Assembly (NCBI RefSeq): GCF_002217925.1 | Contig: NZ_BCMF01000005.1 | Coordinates: forward strand, 62,001-126,000 | Length of the DNA stretch: 64,000 nucleotides | Direction of reading: 5' to 3' | Origin: Secundilactobacillus mixtipabuli | GTDB lineage: Bacteria > Bacillota > Bacilli > Lactobacillales > Lactobacillaceae | In this document: piece by piece, positions 16,348-24,914 of the stretch | How positions within the stretch are numbered: the first letter of the stretch is position 1 | How the letters are laid out: each line of letters opens with the position of its first letter | Notes under the pieces: generated by a model | The model's input: the letters and a program-made list of their open reading frames with translations, nothing else | The model's database searches: none | Told to the model about the DNA's origin: nothing | Program-made: the position numbers and the translations under genes

Positions 16348-17910
16348 ATGGACTATATGATCGGTGTTGATATCGGTACGACCAGTGTCAAAACTGTATT
16401 ATTCGACAATGTCGGCAAAGTACAAGGTTATTCCAACAATTTGTATCCGCTTTATCAGGATGTTCCGGACATGGCGGAAGAAGATCCAGACGAGATTTTT
16501 TCAGCCATCGTTGATGGGTTAACCACTGTTTTACGTAAAGCCAATCTGAGTGCTGGCGAACTTAAGGGGGTTTCCTTCTCGGCCGCCATGCACAGCCTGA
16601 TTCTATTAGATGAGAACCACAAGCCAATGACCCGCGCTATCACTTGGGCGGATAACCGGGCAGTTAAATACGCTGATCAGCTCCGCGAAAACGGTGTCGG
16701 TAAACAGATCTACGAAAAAACGGGTACGCCAATTCACCCCATGACTCCCTTTACCAAATTAATCTGGCTCCGTAACGAACACAAAGATCTCTTTGATAAA
16801 GCCCGCTGGTTTGTCGGCATCAAGGAATATGTCATCTATAAACTCTTTGGTGTTTTGCAAGAAGATTACTCCATTGCCAATGCAACCGGGATGTTCAATA
16901 TCTTCAAGATGGACTGGGATGATCAGGCGCTTGAGTTAGCTGGCGTTTCCCGTGATCAATTACCTAAATTGGTTGATACAACTGATACTGTTTCTGGTAT
17001 GAATGAAGATTACGCTAAGGTGATTGGCATCGATCCAAACACACCATTCGTGATGGGTGCCTCTGATGGCCCACTGGCCAACCTTGGTGTTAACGCCATT
17101 GACCCGGGTGTCGTCGCTGTCACCATTGGGACTTCAGGTGCCGTTCGGGTGGTTACGGATAAGCCCAAGATCGACCCTAAAGGCCGGGTATTTTGTTACT
17201 ACCTCGCACCTAACAAATGGGTCGTTGGCGGGCCCGTTAACAACGGTGGTATCGTCTTCCGTTGGGTCAGAGACCAGCTCTTTGCCCCCGAAAAGATTAC
17301 CGCGGAACAGATGAAAATCGACAGCTACGACTTATTGACTGAGATTGCCTCTAAGATTCCTGCAGGCTCAGATGGCTTGATCTTCCACCCATTCCTTGGT
17401 GGCGAACGGGCCCCAATTTGGGATGCTAACGCTCGTGGTTCCTTCTTTGGTTTAACACGGAACCACACCCGTGCCCACATGGTTCGGGCAGCTTTGGAAG
17501 GTATTGTTTACAATCTTTACACGGTGCTGATCGCACTGGAAGAAGTTGTTGGCAAGCCGGTCAGCATTCAAGCCACCGGTGGTTTTGCCCGCTCAGCTCT
17601 CTGGCGTCAGATGTTAGCTGACATCTTTGAGCAGGATGTCACGATTCCAGAAAGTGTTGAGGGAACTGCTTTAGGCGCAGCTGTTCTAGGGATGTACAGT
17701 CTCGGTCTGATCGATGACCTCAGTGAAGTTAAGAAGTTTGTTGGTGTGACTAACGTTCACCATCCAAACCCTGATACTTACGAAGCCTACCGTGCGCTGG
17801 TACCAATCTATATCCGTTTGAGTCGGCATTTACAGACTGAATACAAGGCCATTGCCGATTTCCAACGCAGTCAAGATGCTAAGAAAAAAGCATCGAATAA
17901 CGATCTCTAA
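16348..17910 (+). CDS. gntK: Gluconate kinase, FGGY family
   Basis: GntK phosphorylates gluconate to 6-phosphogluconate, feeding the phosphoketolase or pentose phosphate route. At 520 aa it belongs to the FGGY kinases (long, Gram-positive GntK type). The first phosphate-binding motif (IGVDIGTTSVKTVLFD, residues 5-20), the mid-protein GTSGAVR loop (about residue 266) and the FGGY-like signature in GGFARSALWRQMLADIF with ESVEGTALGAAVLG are seen. The start has AAAGGGAG upstream. The permease gene follows after 109 bp, with an intercistronic hairpin between. Control is probably by the divergent RpiR regulator and CcpA. Confidence 0.95.
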   Translation: MDYMIGVDIGTTSVKTVLFDNVGKVQGYSNNLYPLYQDVPDMAEEDPDEIFSAIVDGLTTVLRKANLSAGELKGVSFSAAMHSLILLDENHKPMTRAITWADNRAVKYADQLRENGVGKQIYEKTGTPIHPMTPFTKLIWLRNEHKDLFDKARWFVGIKEYVIYKLFGVLQEDYSIANATGMFNIFKMDWDDQALELAGVSRDQLPKLVDTTDTVSGMNEDYAKVIGIDPNTPFVMGASDGPLANLGVNAIDPGVVAVTIGTSGAVRVVTDKPKIDPKGRVFCYYLAPNKWVVGGPVNNGGIVFRWVRDQLFAPEKITAEQMKIDSYDLLTEIASKIPAGSDGLIFHPFLGGERAPIWDANARGSFFGLTRNHTRAHMVRAALEGIVYNLYTVLIALEEVVGKPVSIQATGGFARSALWRQMLADIFEQDVTIPESVEGTALGAAVLGMYSLGLIDDLSEVKKFVGVTNVHHPNPDTYEAYRALVPIYIRLSRHLQTEYKAIADFQRSQDAKKKASNNDL

Positions 17911-17968
17911 TTTATTATTGGGTGTCAACTTTAAACATTAAAAAGGGTTTCTTGTTGTTTGTCGCTGT

Positions 17969-17989
17969 GAAACGCCGTCCTGGCGTTTC
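17969..17989 (+). other. Intercistronic hairpin between gntK and gntP
   Basis: A perfect 8-bp stem, GAAACGCC and GGCGTTTC, with a 5-nt loop. No T-run follows, so it is not a terminator; it may stabilise or mark a processing point between the two messages. Confidence 0.5.
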
Positions 17990-18019
17990 CAAGGTTATTT
18001 CTGAAAGGGCTTTCTAATT

Positions 18020-19378
18020 ATGGAAATACTTGCGTTAGTAATCGGGATCCTATTCCTGTTAGTTTTGATTATTCAATTCAAAATGAACACCTTCGTATCT
18101 CTGATTTTAACCTCTGTTTTAACTGCCATTTTACTTGGCATGAACCTCACTAAGATTGCGGCCAGTATCGAAACTGGTATTGGGAGCCAATTAGGTGAAT
18201 TATCATTAGTCTTTGGTTTTGGTGCTATGCTGGGTCGGTTAGTTGCCGATGCCGGTGGTGCTCACAAAATCGCCACAACTTTAATCAACAAATTTGGTAG
18301 AAAACGACTTCAATTAGCTATTATGCTCGCGTCATTCATTATTGGTATTGCACTGTTCTTCGAAGTTGGGATGGTTCTGTTAGTTCCTATCGTCTTTGCC
18401 ATTGCCGTTGAAGCCGGTGTCCCAATTCTTTACCTCGGGATTCCAATGGCTGCTGCCTTATCCGTTACCCACGGGTTCTTACCACCTCACCCTGCTCCAA
18501 CTGCCATTGCCGCAGCCTTGGGTGCTAGTGATGGTAAGGTGCTCTTGTTCGGTATTGTCGTAGCCGTTCCAGCTGCCTACATTGCCGGTCCGCTCTTCAC
18601 TAAGCTGGCCGAAAAGTTTGCCCCTTCTGCTTTCAAGCAAAAAGGTAACTTAAGTTCACTTGGTGAAGTTAAGGAAATGGCACCTGAAGATGAACCAAGT
18701 TTTGGAATCTCCGTTTTGACGTCACTCTTCCCCGTTATCTTAATGGCCATCACGACCATCTACAAAATGACGGTCGATGGCGGAACAACGCCAACTAAGA
18801 ACGCAACCATGCTTGACCAAATCGTTGCCTTTATCGGTGACCCGGCCATCGCTATGCTGATCTCACTGCTATTTGCAATGTGGTCAATGGGTTGGGCTCG
18901 TAAACGGGCTACGAAAGACATCATGGAAACCGTTGAAAACGCCGTTAAATCAATTGCCATGCTGCTATTGGTTATTGGTGGTGGTGGTGCCTTCAAGCAA
19001 GTTCTGATCGACGGTGGTGTTGGTAATGAAGTTGCCAAGATCTTCACTAACTCAAGTATCAGTCCTCTGATCCTCGGTTGGTTAGTTGCCGTTGTCCTTC
19101 GTGTTGCTTTAGGTTCAGCTACCGTTGCTGCTTTAACTGCTGCTGGTATCGTGGCACCACTGATGTCAGCTGCTGGCGTTGATCCTGCCCTGATGGTACT
19201 TGCTATCGGTGCTGGTTCATTAGCCGCTTCACACGTTAACGATGCTGGTTTCTGGATGTTCAGAGAATACTTTGATTTGACGGTTAAGCAGACACTTTCA
19301 ATTTGGACCGTGCTTGAAACAGTTATCTCAGTTGTCGGGATTTGCATGGTTATGATTCTCAACATGTTTTTCCACTAA
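18020..19378 (+). CDS. gntP: Gluconate permease, GntP family
   Basis: A 452-aa membrane protein with about 12-14 membrane segments, the standard GntP size. Family stretches are GFGAMLGRLVADAGGAHKIA near residue 75, the GFLPPHPAPTAIAAALGA segment near residue 155 and GSATVAALTAAGIVAPLMSA near residue 375, ending in HVNDAGFWMFREYF. It takes up gluconate by proton symport across the cytoplasmic membrane. It shares the gntK promoter by position and is followed by a strong terminator. The GntP family also includes permeases for other aldonates; the adjacent GntK supports gluconate. Confidence 0.95.
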   Translation: MEILALVIGILFLLVLIIQFKMNTFVSLILTSVLTAILLGMNLTKIAASIETGIGSQLGELSLVFGFGAMLGRLVADAGGAHKIATTLINKFGRKRLQLAIMLASFIIGIALFFEVGMVLLVPIVFAIAVEAGVPILYLGIPMAAALSVTHGFLPPHPAPTAIAAALGASDGKVLLFGIVVAVPAAYIAGPLFTKLAEKFAPSAFKQKGNLSSLGEVKEMAPEDEPSFGISVLTSLFPVILMAITTIYKMTVDGGTTPTKNATMLDQIVAFIGDPAIAMLISLLFAMWSMGWARKRATKDIMETVENAVKSIAMLLLVIGGGGAFKQVLIDGGVGNEVAKIFTNSSISPLILGWLVAVVLRVALGSATVAALTAAGIVAPLMSAAGVDPALMVLAIGAGSLAASHVNDAGFWMFREYFDLTVKQTLSIWTVLETVISVVGICMVMILNMFFH

Positions 19379-19410
19379 TAATTATCATTGATTTCTAATG
19401 TGAAACCCTT

Positions 19411-19437
19411 CCCCGGTGCGTTGTCACCGGGGTTTTT
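19411..19437 (+). terminator. Terminator of the gnt operon
   Basis: Perfect stem CCCCGGTG and CACCGGGG followed by five Ts. The -35 box of the next gene lies inside its loop and 3' arm. Confidence 0.9.
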
Positions 19438-19449
19438 CTTTGCTATAAT
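19421..19449 (+). promoter_or_regulatory. Promoter of the APC permease gene, overlapping the gnt terminator
   Basis: TTGTCA (19421-19426) and TATAAT (19444-19449) are separated by 17 bp. The -35 lies in the preceding terminator hairpin. The -10 ends nine bases before an ATG at 19458, which rules out that ATG as an ordinary start. Confidence 0.75.
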
Positions 19450-19484
19450 CGATAGTTATGAAATTCGGAAGGACGGAAATTACT

Positions 19485-20807
19485 TTGAGTGAACCAAAAT
19501 TAAAACGTGAAATCGGTTTGTTTACCGCCCTGTCAACCGTGATGGGAACCGTTATCGGTGCCGGTGTCTTCTTCAAAGTCGCCAGTGTCGTCGAAGTGAC
19601 TGGCTCTGCCAGCATGACCTTAGTTGCCTGGATCTTAGGTGGTTTACTGACTATCTGTGCCGGCTTAAGTGTCGCAGAACTCGCCGCAGCAATACCACGA
19701 ACCGGTGGTGCAATCAAGTACATCGAATACACCTATGGTAAACTCCCCGGCTTTTTAATGGGCTGGGCATTGATTTTGGTTTACTATCCCGCCAATATTG
19801 CCGCGCTCTCAATCATTTTCTCTACCCAAGTTTTGAACTTGTTTCACTTGCCGTTAATCTGGCATATTCCCATTGCCATTGCCTGTGGGTTAAGTATCAC
19901 ACTGATCAATTTCATGGGTGCCCGCGTGGGTGGTCGGTTGCAATCAATCACCTTAATTTTTAAGCTAATCCCCATTTTCATTATTGCCATCTTCGGCCTT
20001 TCCTCAAAGGCTCACGTTGCTGTTTCGCTGATTCCAATTACTGCAGGGCCTCACCTCAACTTTTGGACAGCCTTTAGCAGCGGTCTGCTAGCCACCATGT
20101 TTGCTTATGATGGTTGGATCAGTATTGGTAACGTTGCTGGCGAAATGAAGCATCCTGAACGCGACCTGCCTAGAGCCATCGTGCTTGGTCTCGTCTTTAT
20201 CACCATTATTTACGCCAGCATCAACTTTGTTTTCCTTAAAAGTTTACCGATCGAACACATCGCCGGTAATCTCAACACGGCCTCTGAAACCGCTGAAATG
20301 ATTTTTGGTGCTTTCGGCGGTAAGTTAGTCACTGTTGGTATCTTGATCTCTGTTTATGGCGCCATTAACGGCTACACGTTAACTGGCATGCGAGTTCCTT
20401 TTGCCATGGCAACCGAAGATTCACTACCATTCAGTAAACAGCTCAGAAAGATTTCCCGGAAAACCTACGTGCCTTACTTTGCGGGCTTAGTCGAATTAGG
20501 CATCGCCATCATCATGATGTTCATGGGCTCCTTTGACACGCTGACAGACATGCTGGTTTTTGTCATGTGGATCTTCAACGTTTTACTCTTCGTTGCCCTT
20601 TTCATTCTCCGAAAACGGGAACCACGGTTACGTCGGCCCTATCGTGTGCCTGGATATCCAGTCATTCCGATTATTGCCATTCTTGGTGGCCTCTTCATTC
20701 TGATTATTACCATTATCACGCAAACTGGGCTTGCTGTGACCGGCCTGGTCTTAACGGGTGTGGGTATTCCGGTTTACTACTATCATCAGCACAAACAAAC
20801 TAAATAA
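19485..20807 (+). CDS. APC superfamily amino acid permease
   Basis: A 440-aa transporter with 12 predicted membrane segments. The N-terminal GLFTALSTVMGTVIGAGVFFK is the conserved first segment of APC permeases, with the unwound substrate-binding loop GTVIGAG. TM6 holds FAYDGWISIGNVAGEMKHPERDLPRAI, typical of the LAT/YfnA-like branch. I place the start at TTG 19485, which has GGAAGGA about 11 bases upstream; the in-frame ATG at 19458 lies within a few bases of the predicted transcription start. It probably imports amino acids, possibly as an exchanger, but the substrate is unknown. It is a single gene with its own terminator. Confidence 0.9.
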   Translation: MSEPKLKREIGLFTALSTVMGTVIGAGVFFKVASVVEVTGSASMTLVAWILGGLLTICAGLSVAELAAAIPRTGGAIKYIEYTYGKLPGFLMGWALILVYYPANIAALSIIFSTQVLNLFHLPLIWHIPIAIACGLSITLINFMGARVGGRLQSITLIFKLIPIFIIAIFGLSSKAHVAVSLIPITAGPHLNFWTAFSSGLLATMFAYDGWISIGNVAGEMKHPERDLPRAIVLGLVFITIIYASINFVFLKSLPIEHIAGNLNTASETAEMIFGAFGGKLVTVGILISVYGAINGYTLTGMRVPFAMATEDSLPFSKQLRKISRKTYVPYFAGLVELGIAIIMMFMGSFDTLTDMLVFVMWIFNVLLFVALFILRKREPRLRRPYRVPGYPVIPIIAILGGLFILIITIITQTGLAVTGLVLTGVGIPVYYYHQHKQTK

Positions 20808-20814
20808 TGACCGT

Positions 20815-20846
20815 AAAAAGGGTTCTCCACTTGGAGAACCCTTTTT
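20815..20846 (+). terminator. Terminator of the APC permease gene
   Basis: Stem AAAAAGGGTTCTCCA with TGGAGAACCCTTTTT directly after the stop codon. Confidence 0.92.
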
Positions 20847-20863
20847 CGATCATCCTCTCTTAG

Positions 20864-20892
20864 TTGGTAGTTAAATCTGCTAGTGATAGAAT
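20864..20892 (+). promoter_or_regulatory. Promoter of the sugar acetyltransferase gene
   Basis: TTGGTA and TAGAAT are separated by 17 bp. A weak cre-like sequence (TGTAAGCGATAATC, 11 of 14 positions) starts at the last base of the -10, so carbon control is possible but uncertain. Confidence 0.5.
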
Positions 20893-20938
20893 GTAAGCGA
20901 TAATCAATTCTATATGATGATTAGAAGGTGTATTCAAA

Positions 20939-21532
20939 ATGACGACTGAATTAGAAAAACAGCAGCATGGTGAGCTATACGACGCTCATGATCCCATATT
21001 CAAACAATACAAGGACGAAGCAAACCACTTCTTAATGGTTTATAACCAAACACCTTACGATCAGGCTGATAAGCGCAGACAACTTTTAGAACAGTCACTG
21101 GGTGAGATTGGCAAACAAGTCACCGTGGGAACCCCTTTCCTGTGTGATTTTGCCCGAAATATTCATCTGGGCAGCAAAATTTCAATCAATATGAATTGCT
21201 CCTTCATGGATTCTGGCGAAATTCGCATTGATAGCGAAACCATGATTGCGCCAAACGTTCAAATCTACACGGGAACGCATCCAGTTCCACTTAAAGAGCG
21301 GCTGAATCATCAGTGGGACGCACATCCTGAACAGCACTTTGTGAGGACCCGTTCCTTACCCGTCCATATCAAGCACGGCTGCTGGATCGGGGGTGGCGTG
21401 ATTATTCTTCCCGGCGTGACCATCGGTGAAGGAACCGTAATTGGTGCTGGCAGTGTCGTCACTAAGGATATCCCCGATCACGTTGTGGCAGTGGGTAACC
21501 CGTGTCACGTGCTTCGGAAAATTGAAGAATAA
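20939..21532 (+). CDS. Sugar O-acetyltransferase (maltose/galactoside acetyltransferase family)
   Basis: A 197-aa left-handed beta-helix acetyltransferase. The N-terminal MAC domain (about residues 5-55, with GELYDAHDPIF and DQADKRRQLLEQ) precedes hexapeptide repeats, and the catalytic His lies in TGTHPVP near residue 119. The C-terminal coil GCWIGGGVIILPGVTIGEGTV with GAGSVVTKDIPDHVVAVGNPC is typical of acetyl-CoA binding. Such enzymes acetylate free sugars in the cytoplasm, probably as detoxification. It is a single gene with its own promoter and terminator; substrate unknown. Confidence 0.93.
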   Translation: MTTELEKQQHGELYDAHDPIFKQYKDEANHFLMVYNQTPYDQADKRRQLLEQSLGEIGKQVTVGTPFLCDFARNIHLGSKISINMNCSFMDSGEIRIDSETMIAPNVQIYTGTHPVPLKERLNHQWDAHPEQHFVRTRSLPVHIKHGCWIGGGVIILPGVTIGEGTVIGAGSVVTKDIPDHVVAVGNPCHVLRKIEE

Positions 21533-21559
21533 CACAAGTTTCACAGTTTCACACAAAGA

Positions 21560-21596
21560 AATGCGCCCAAGCCTTCTGACTTGGACGCATTTTTTT
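21560..21596. terminator. Shared terminator of acetyltransferase and gshA
   Basis: Arms AATGCGCCCAAG and CTTGGACGCATT, with one mismatch, followed by seven Ts on the plus strand. The genes on both sides converge here. Confidence 0.8.
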
Positions 21597-21606
21597 AATT
21601 TCATCG

Positions 21607-23145
21607 TTAACTTGCTTCATCATTATCCGTTTCCGGGACAGATAAATCTGGGAACATGTGCTTCAAGTACTCCGTCACTGGCTCATCCGGAACATGGTCG
21701 GCTTCAATCACCTGCGTAATTGAATTAAAGGTCAGCATCAGCATGATTGCGCCATGCTCGTCACGAACAGCATAGTATCTAATTCCTAACTGGATAGCTC
21801 GGAAAATTAATTCCTGTGCTTTAGCTGAAAGTCGTGTCATCCGTGGCAATAATTCATCCGCACCAACCCGCTCAGCTTTCCACTGGGTTGCTCTTTGAGT
21901 CCCGAAGGTCATCAGACTGCCGTTTTCATCTAATCGTTTTTCGAGTTTAGCTGATGGTGTCAATTCAGGATGGCTGATCACTTCAGCAAAGTCGTCAACC
22001 GCATTAATTAACTCCGTGTGGGCATTTAGCGAAACAGCCAGCTCGTGGAGCCGGTTAAAGAACCGTTGTCCCTCAGCGGCCTTAAACGTGACCTGAGAAG
22101 GGCTCTCCAAGGCTACCCGCTCATTATCTTCTTGGGCCTGCTCTAACTGGTTAACGATTTGATCATCATCAACTGGTGTCACTAACGCATCAATAAACAG
22201 CAATTTCATGAAGTAAAGCGCGTGTCGGCTAATTCCGTTGGATCTGAACGGTGTGGTATCTATGCCACGGAATTCCAGGTAGCGAACGCCTTTCGCCGAT
22301 AACTGACTCAGTTGATCCAACCCACGAAGCCGGACGGGACCGTAAAATTCAGATTGGCTGTAGAGCTTTTTGCACTTGATCAAATCGGTCAAGTGCTCAA
22401 CAAAGTGTGGCAATGACTGATAAATAGTTGCATCAACATCATCATCTGCCAAATTAGCGTAGCCAAAGTGACTGTTACGAATACTTCTGACTGGATGTGA
22501 GAGATCTTCTGGTACTTGTTCAAAGAAGCCCTCTTCAGCAACTGGTGACGCGCCAAATAAATAGGTAATCAACCACCGATTCAACACCAAATTTTGAGCC
22601 ATTCTGAAATAAAGGGCGTTACGGAAGTCGGTGACTTGGTCAAAGTCATCTTCATAGTGCGTATAGAGCCGATTAATAACTGGATCAGGAATGCTGTAGT
22701 TCAAGTGGAGGCCGGTCATGATCTTGGCGGTCACACCGTATTTTTTAGTCAGATACTTGCGGTAATCGAGTAATTCTGGCCGAACATAATGCGCTGCAAT
22801 AAAGGCTTTGTCATCAGGACTGACCCGTGGTGGCATACTCAATGGCCAAATGCGATCCTCACCTTGCAGCGAGCGATAAAAAACGGTTTGCAACGTATCT
22901 AACTGATCTAACGCCCCACTGATATTAGGATTAGGATCCGTCACTAATTCAGCCTGAGCTTCAGCAAAATCAGTCTGAAAATAGGGATGAAACTCGCGTG
23001 ACCCCAGCATTTCTGGGTGCGGTTCACGACTAAGCTGTCCCTTTTTATCGACCCGATTTTCTTCAATTTCCAGCCCAACTAGGCCATGATACAGTTGTTC
23101 ACTGACGCCTTCTGCTTTGATAACGCTTAATAAATTATCTAACAT
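21607..23145 (-). CDS. gshA: Glutamate-cysteine ligase (gamma-glutamylcysteine synthetase)
   Basis: GshA joins glutamate and cysteine with ATP, the first step of glutathione synthesis, in the cytoplasm. The 512-aa protein has the single ligase domain only; the ATP-grasp half found in bifunctional GshAB is absent. Matching segments are GLEIEENRVD near residue 24, the WPLSMPP motif near residue 98, the HLNYSIP stretch near residue 146 and RYLEFRGIDTTPF near residue 288. The start ATG has a GGGGGA site upstream and a promoter at 23184-23213. No glutathione synthetase gene is seen nearby, so the product could be gamma-glutamylcysteine alone unless GshB lies elsewhere. Confidence 0.9.
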   Translation of the reverse strand: MLDNLLSVIKAEGVSEQLYHGLVGLEIEENRVDKKGQLSREPHPEMLGSREFHPYFQTDFAEAQAELVTDPNPNISGALDQLDTLQTVFYRSLQGEDRIWPLSMPPRVSPDDKAFIAAHYVRPELLDYRKYLTKKYGVTAKIMTGLHLNYSIPDPVINRLYTHYEDDFDQVTDFRNALYFRMAQNLVLNRWLITYLFGASPVAEEGFFEQVPEDLSHPVRSIRNSHFGYANLADDDVDATIYQSLPHFVEHLTDLIKCKKLYSQSEFYGPVRLRGLDQLSQLSAKGVRYLEFRGIDTTPFRSNGISRHALYFMKLLFIDALVTPVDDDQIVNQLEQAQEDNERVALESPSQVTFKAAEGQRFFNRLHELAVSLNAHTELINAVDDFAEVISHPELTPSAKLEKRLDENGSLMTFGTQRATQWKAERVGADELLPRMTRLSAKAQELIFRAIQLGIRYYAVRDEHGAIMLMLTFNSITQVIEADHVPDEPVTEYLKHMFPDLSVPETDNDEAS

Positions 23146-23183
23146 CCGAGATCCCCCGTTTGTGTGTGGTTGCGTTTAATAAA

Positions 23184-23213
23184 ATTATAGATTAAAACGC
23201 GGTGAGTAATCAA
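23184..23213 (-). promoter_or_regulatory. Promoter of gshA
   Basis: On the minus strand TTGATT (23213-23208) and TATAAT (23189-23184) are separated by 18 bp, about 40 bp upstream of the gshA start. Confidence 0.65.
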
Positions 23214-23263
23214 GTTATTCACCAATAAAAAGAAGGTTGGGCCAAAAGTTTATACTGGTAAGT

Positions 23264-23447
23264 ATTTCAATCAATCTTCAACAAAATGAGTTGCGATTGA
23301 ACTTTGGTTCTATCCGCCAATCTAGCCTAATTACGCGTCAAAACTCAGATTCCGGCCATTCAACGCAAAAAATACCCATCCCGCAAAAATCGCGGAATAG
23401 GCATTATTCACGTTAAACTCTGGAATCTACCGAGTTTTGTCGTAGCT
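23264..23447 (-). repeat. Long-hairpin dispersed repeat, copy 2
   Basis: Read on the minus strand, this copies the unit at 11113-11295: AGCT-N3-ACAAAACTCGGTAGATTCCAG at the start, then GGCCGGAATCTGAGTTTTG, then a tail with ACGCGTAATTAG and AACCAAAGT. The hairpin is at 23340-23438, but its inner stem has several mismatches, unlike copy 1. It begins eight bases after the RlmD stop, as copy 1 begins just after the tRNA. The remaining ~120 bp between it and gshA holds the gshA promoter. Confidence 0.85.
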
Positions 23448-23455
23448 GTTAAAAT

Positions 23456-24829
23456 TTAATCTTTTTCAAGCAACGTAACGGATTCAATATGTGGGGTTTG
23501 TGGGAATTGGTCTACTGGCTGAATAGGTTCAGTCACGTGGTAGCCCTTTTCTGCAAACCGTTGAATATCTCGAACCAATGTTGATGGGTTGCAGCTGACG
23601 TAAACGATCTTCTTAGGCTGCATTTCTGCTGCACTTTCGATCAACGTTTCGTCCAAGCCCTTACGTGGCGGATCAACAACGATCACGTCTGGTTTCAGGC
23701 CCTGCTTCTGCCATTCAGCCATTTGGTATTCAGCTTTATTGGTTGCAAAATGCAAGTTGGTCAAGCCGTTTAGCTTGGCATTCTTCTTCGCATCTTCCAC
23801 GGCGGTTGAAACCACTTCAACACCGTAGACATCCTTAGCATGGCGTGCCATGGCTAAAGAAATGGTCCCAATACCACAATAGGCATCGATCACAGTTTCG
23901 CTGCCAGTTAAACCAGCTCGGTCAATCGCTAACTGATACAACTTTTCAGTTTGAACAGGATTAACTTGATAGAAAGACTGTGCCGAAATTTCAAAACGGT
24001 TGCCCAACAGTGAGTCATGAATCACCGGTTCGCCGTATAGAACGTTAGTGATGGGGCCAAGAATCACGTTCGTTGGCCGGTTATTAACGTTTTGAATAAT
24101 GCTGGTCACTTCTGGAAGCTGTTCAGAAATCTGTTCAACAATTGCCTTAGCACGTGGCAAGGTATGACTGTTGGTGATCAGGCCAATCATCATTTCTTTT
24201 TCGTAATAGCTCTGGCGAACCATGATGTTACGAATAATACCCTTATGCGTTTTTTCATCATAAGCAGGCACATTCTCAGCCCGTAAAATATCTCGGACGA
24301 TAACAATCGCCTTATCGATCCGTGGGTCTTGAATGTAGAAATCAGTCAAGGGAACAAGATCATGTGAATGTTGACGGTAAAAACCGGTTTCTAATTCACC
24401 ATGGACATTTCGGACTGGAATTTGGGCTTTGTTACGATAGTGATAAGGGGTTTCCATCCCAATGGTTTCAGACACACTGAGCTCCAGTTTATTCTTAGCC
24501 AATAATGATTCGATTTGGTGCTGTTTAAAGCGAAGCTGAGCCGGGTAAACCATGTGCTGTAAGGGTGCAATCCCCGCTTGTGCGAGTTTACGATCCTTTG
24601 CGTCGATTTCAGCCCGGTCTGGTGAAGTGGTCAAATGTTCCAAAACGCGGCCAAAGCCAAAGCTTTTACCAACTTTAGTCACGACAAATTTAATCTCTTC
24701 ACCTGGTAAAGCGTTGGCGATAAACAATGAGTAATTGTCAATCTTGACCACGCCGTTACCTTCATAGGTCAGGTCCATAACGGTACCCGTATAAGTTTCA
24801 TTTTTTGCTACTGGTGCTTGTATTTTCAT
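23456..24829 (-). CDS. rlmD: 23S rRNA (uracil-C5)-methyltransferase, RlmD/RlmCD type
   Basis: A 457-aa SAM-dependent RNA m5U methyltransferase. A TRAM domain covers residues about 7-65 (YTGTVMDLTYEGNGVVKID), and the SAM-binding core begins with VIDAYCGIGTISLA near residue 316, followed by VVDPPRKGLDE and the catalytic Cys in YVSCNPSTLVRD near residue 412. The four Fe-S cysteines found before LQH in E. coli RlmD are absent (here DRKLAQAGIAPLQHM), so no cluster is expected. In Bacillus the single enzyme RlmCD modifies U747 and U1939; that may hold here. It stands alone between the dgkB gene and the hairpin repeat. Confidence 0.93.
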   Translation of the reverse strand: MKIQAPVAKNETYTGTVMDLTYEGNGVVKIDNYSLFIANALPGEEIKFVVTKVGKSFGFGRVLEHLTTSPDRAEIDAKDRKLAQAGIAPLQHMVYPAQLRFKQHQIESLLAKNKLELSVSETIGMETPYHYRNKAQIPVRNVHGELETGFYRQHSHDLVPLTDFYIQDPRIDKAIVIVRDILRAENVPAYDEKTHKGIIRNIMVRQSYYEKEMMIGLITNSHTLPRAKAIVEQISEQLPEVTSIIQNVNNRPTNVILGPITNVLYGEPVIHDSLLGNRFEISAQSFYQVNPVQTEKLYQLAIDRAGLTGSETVIDAYCGIGTISLAMARHAKDVYGVEVVSTAVEDAKKNAKLNGLTNLHFATNKAEYQMAEWQKQGLKPDVIVVDPPRKGLDETLIESAAEMQPKKIVYVSCNPSTLVRDIQRFAEKGYHVTEPIQPVDQFPQTPHIESVTLLEKD

Positions 24830-24914
24830 TAAAATCTCCTTGTTTTAACCAAAAGAAAGGTTTTGCTGCCTTACGTATCATACAGCAAAACCTTCCTAAT
24901 TCATACCTAAAAAA

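Noticed and set aside
19458-19484. ATG start of the APC permease
   Set aside because: It lies within nine bases of the -10 box, so it would be nearly leaderless, whereas TTG at 19485 has GGAAGGA upstream.
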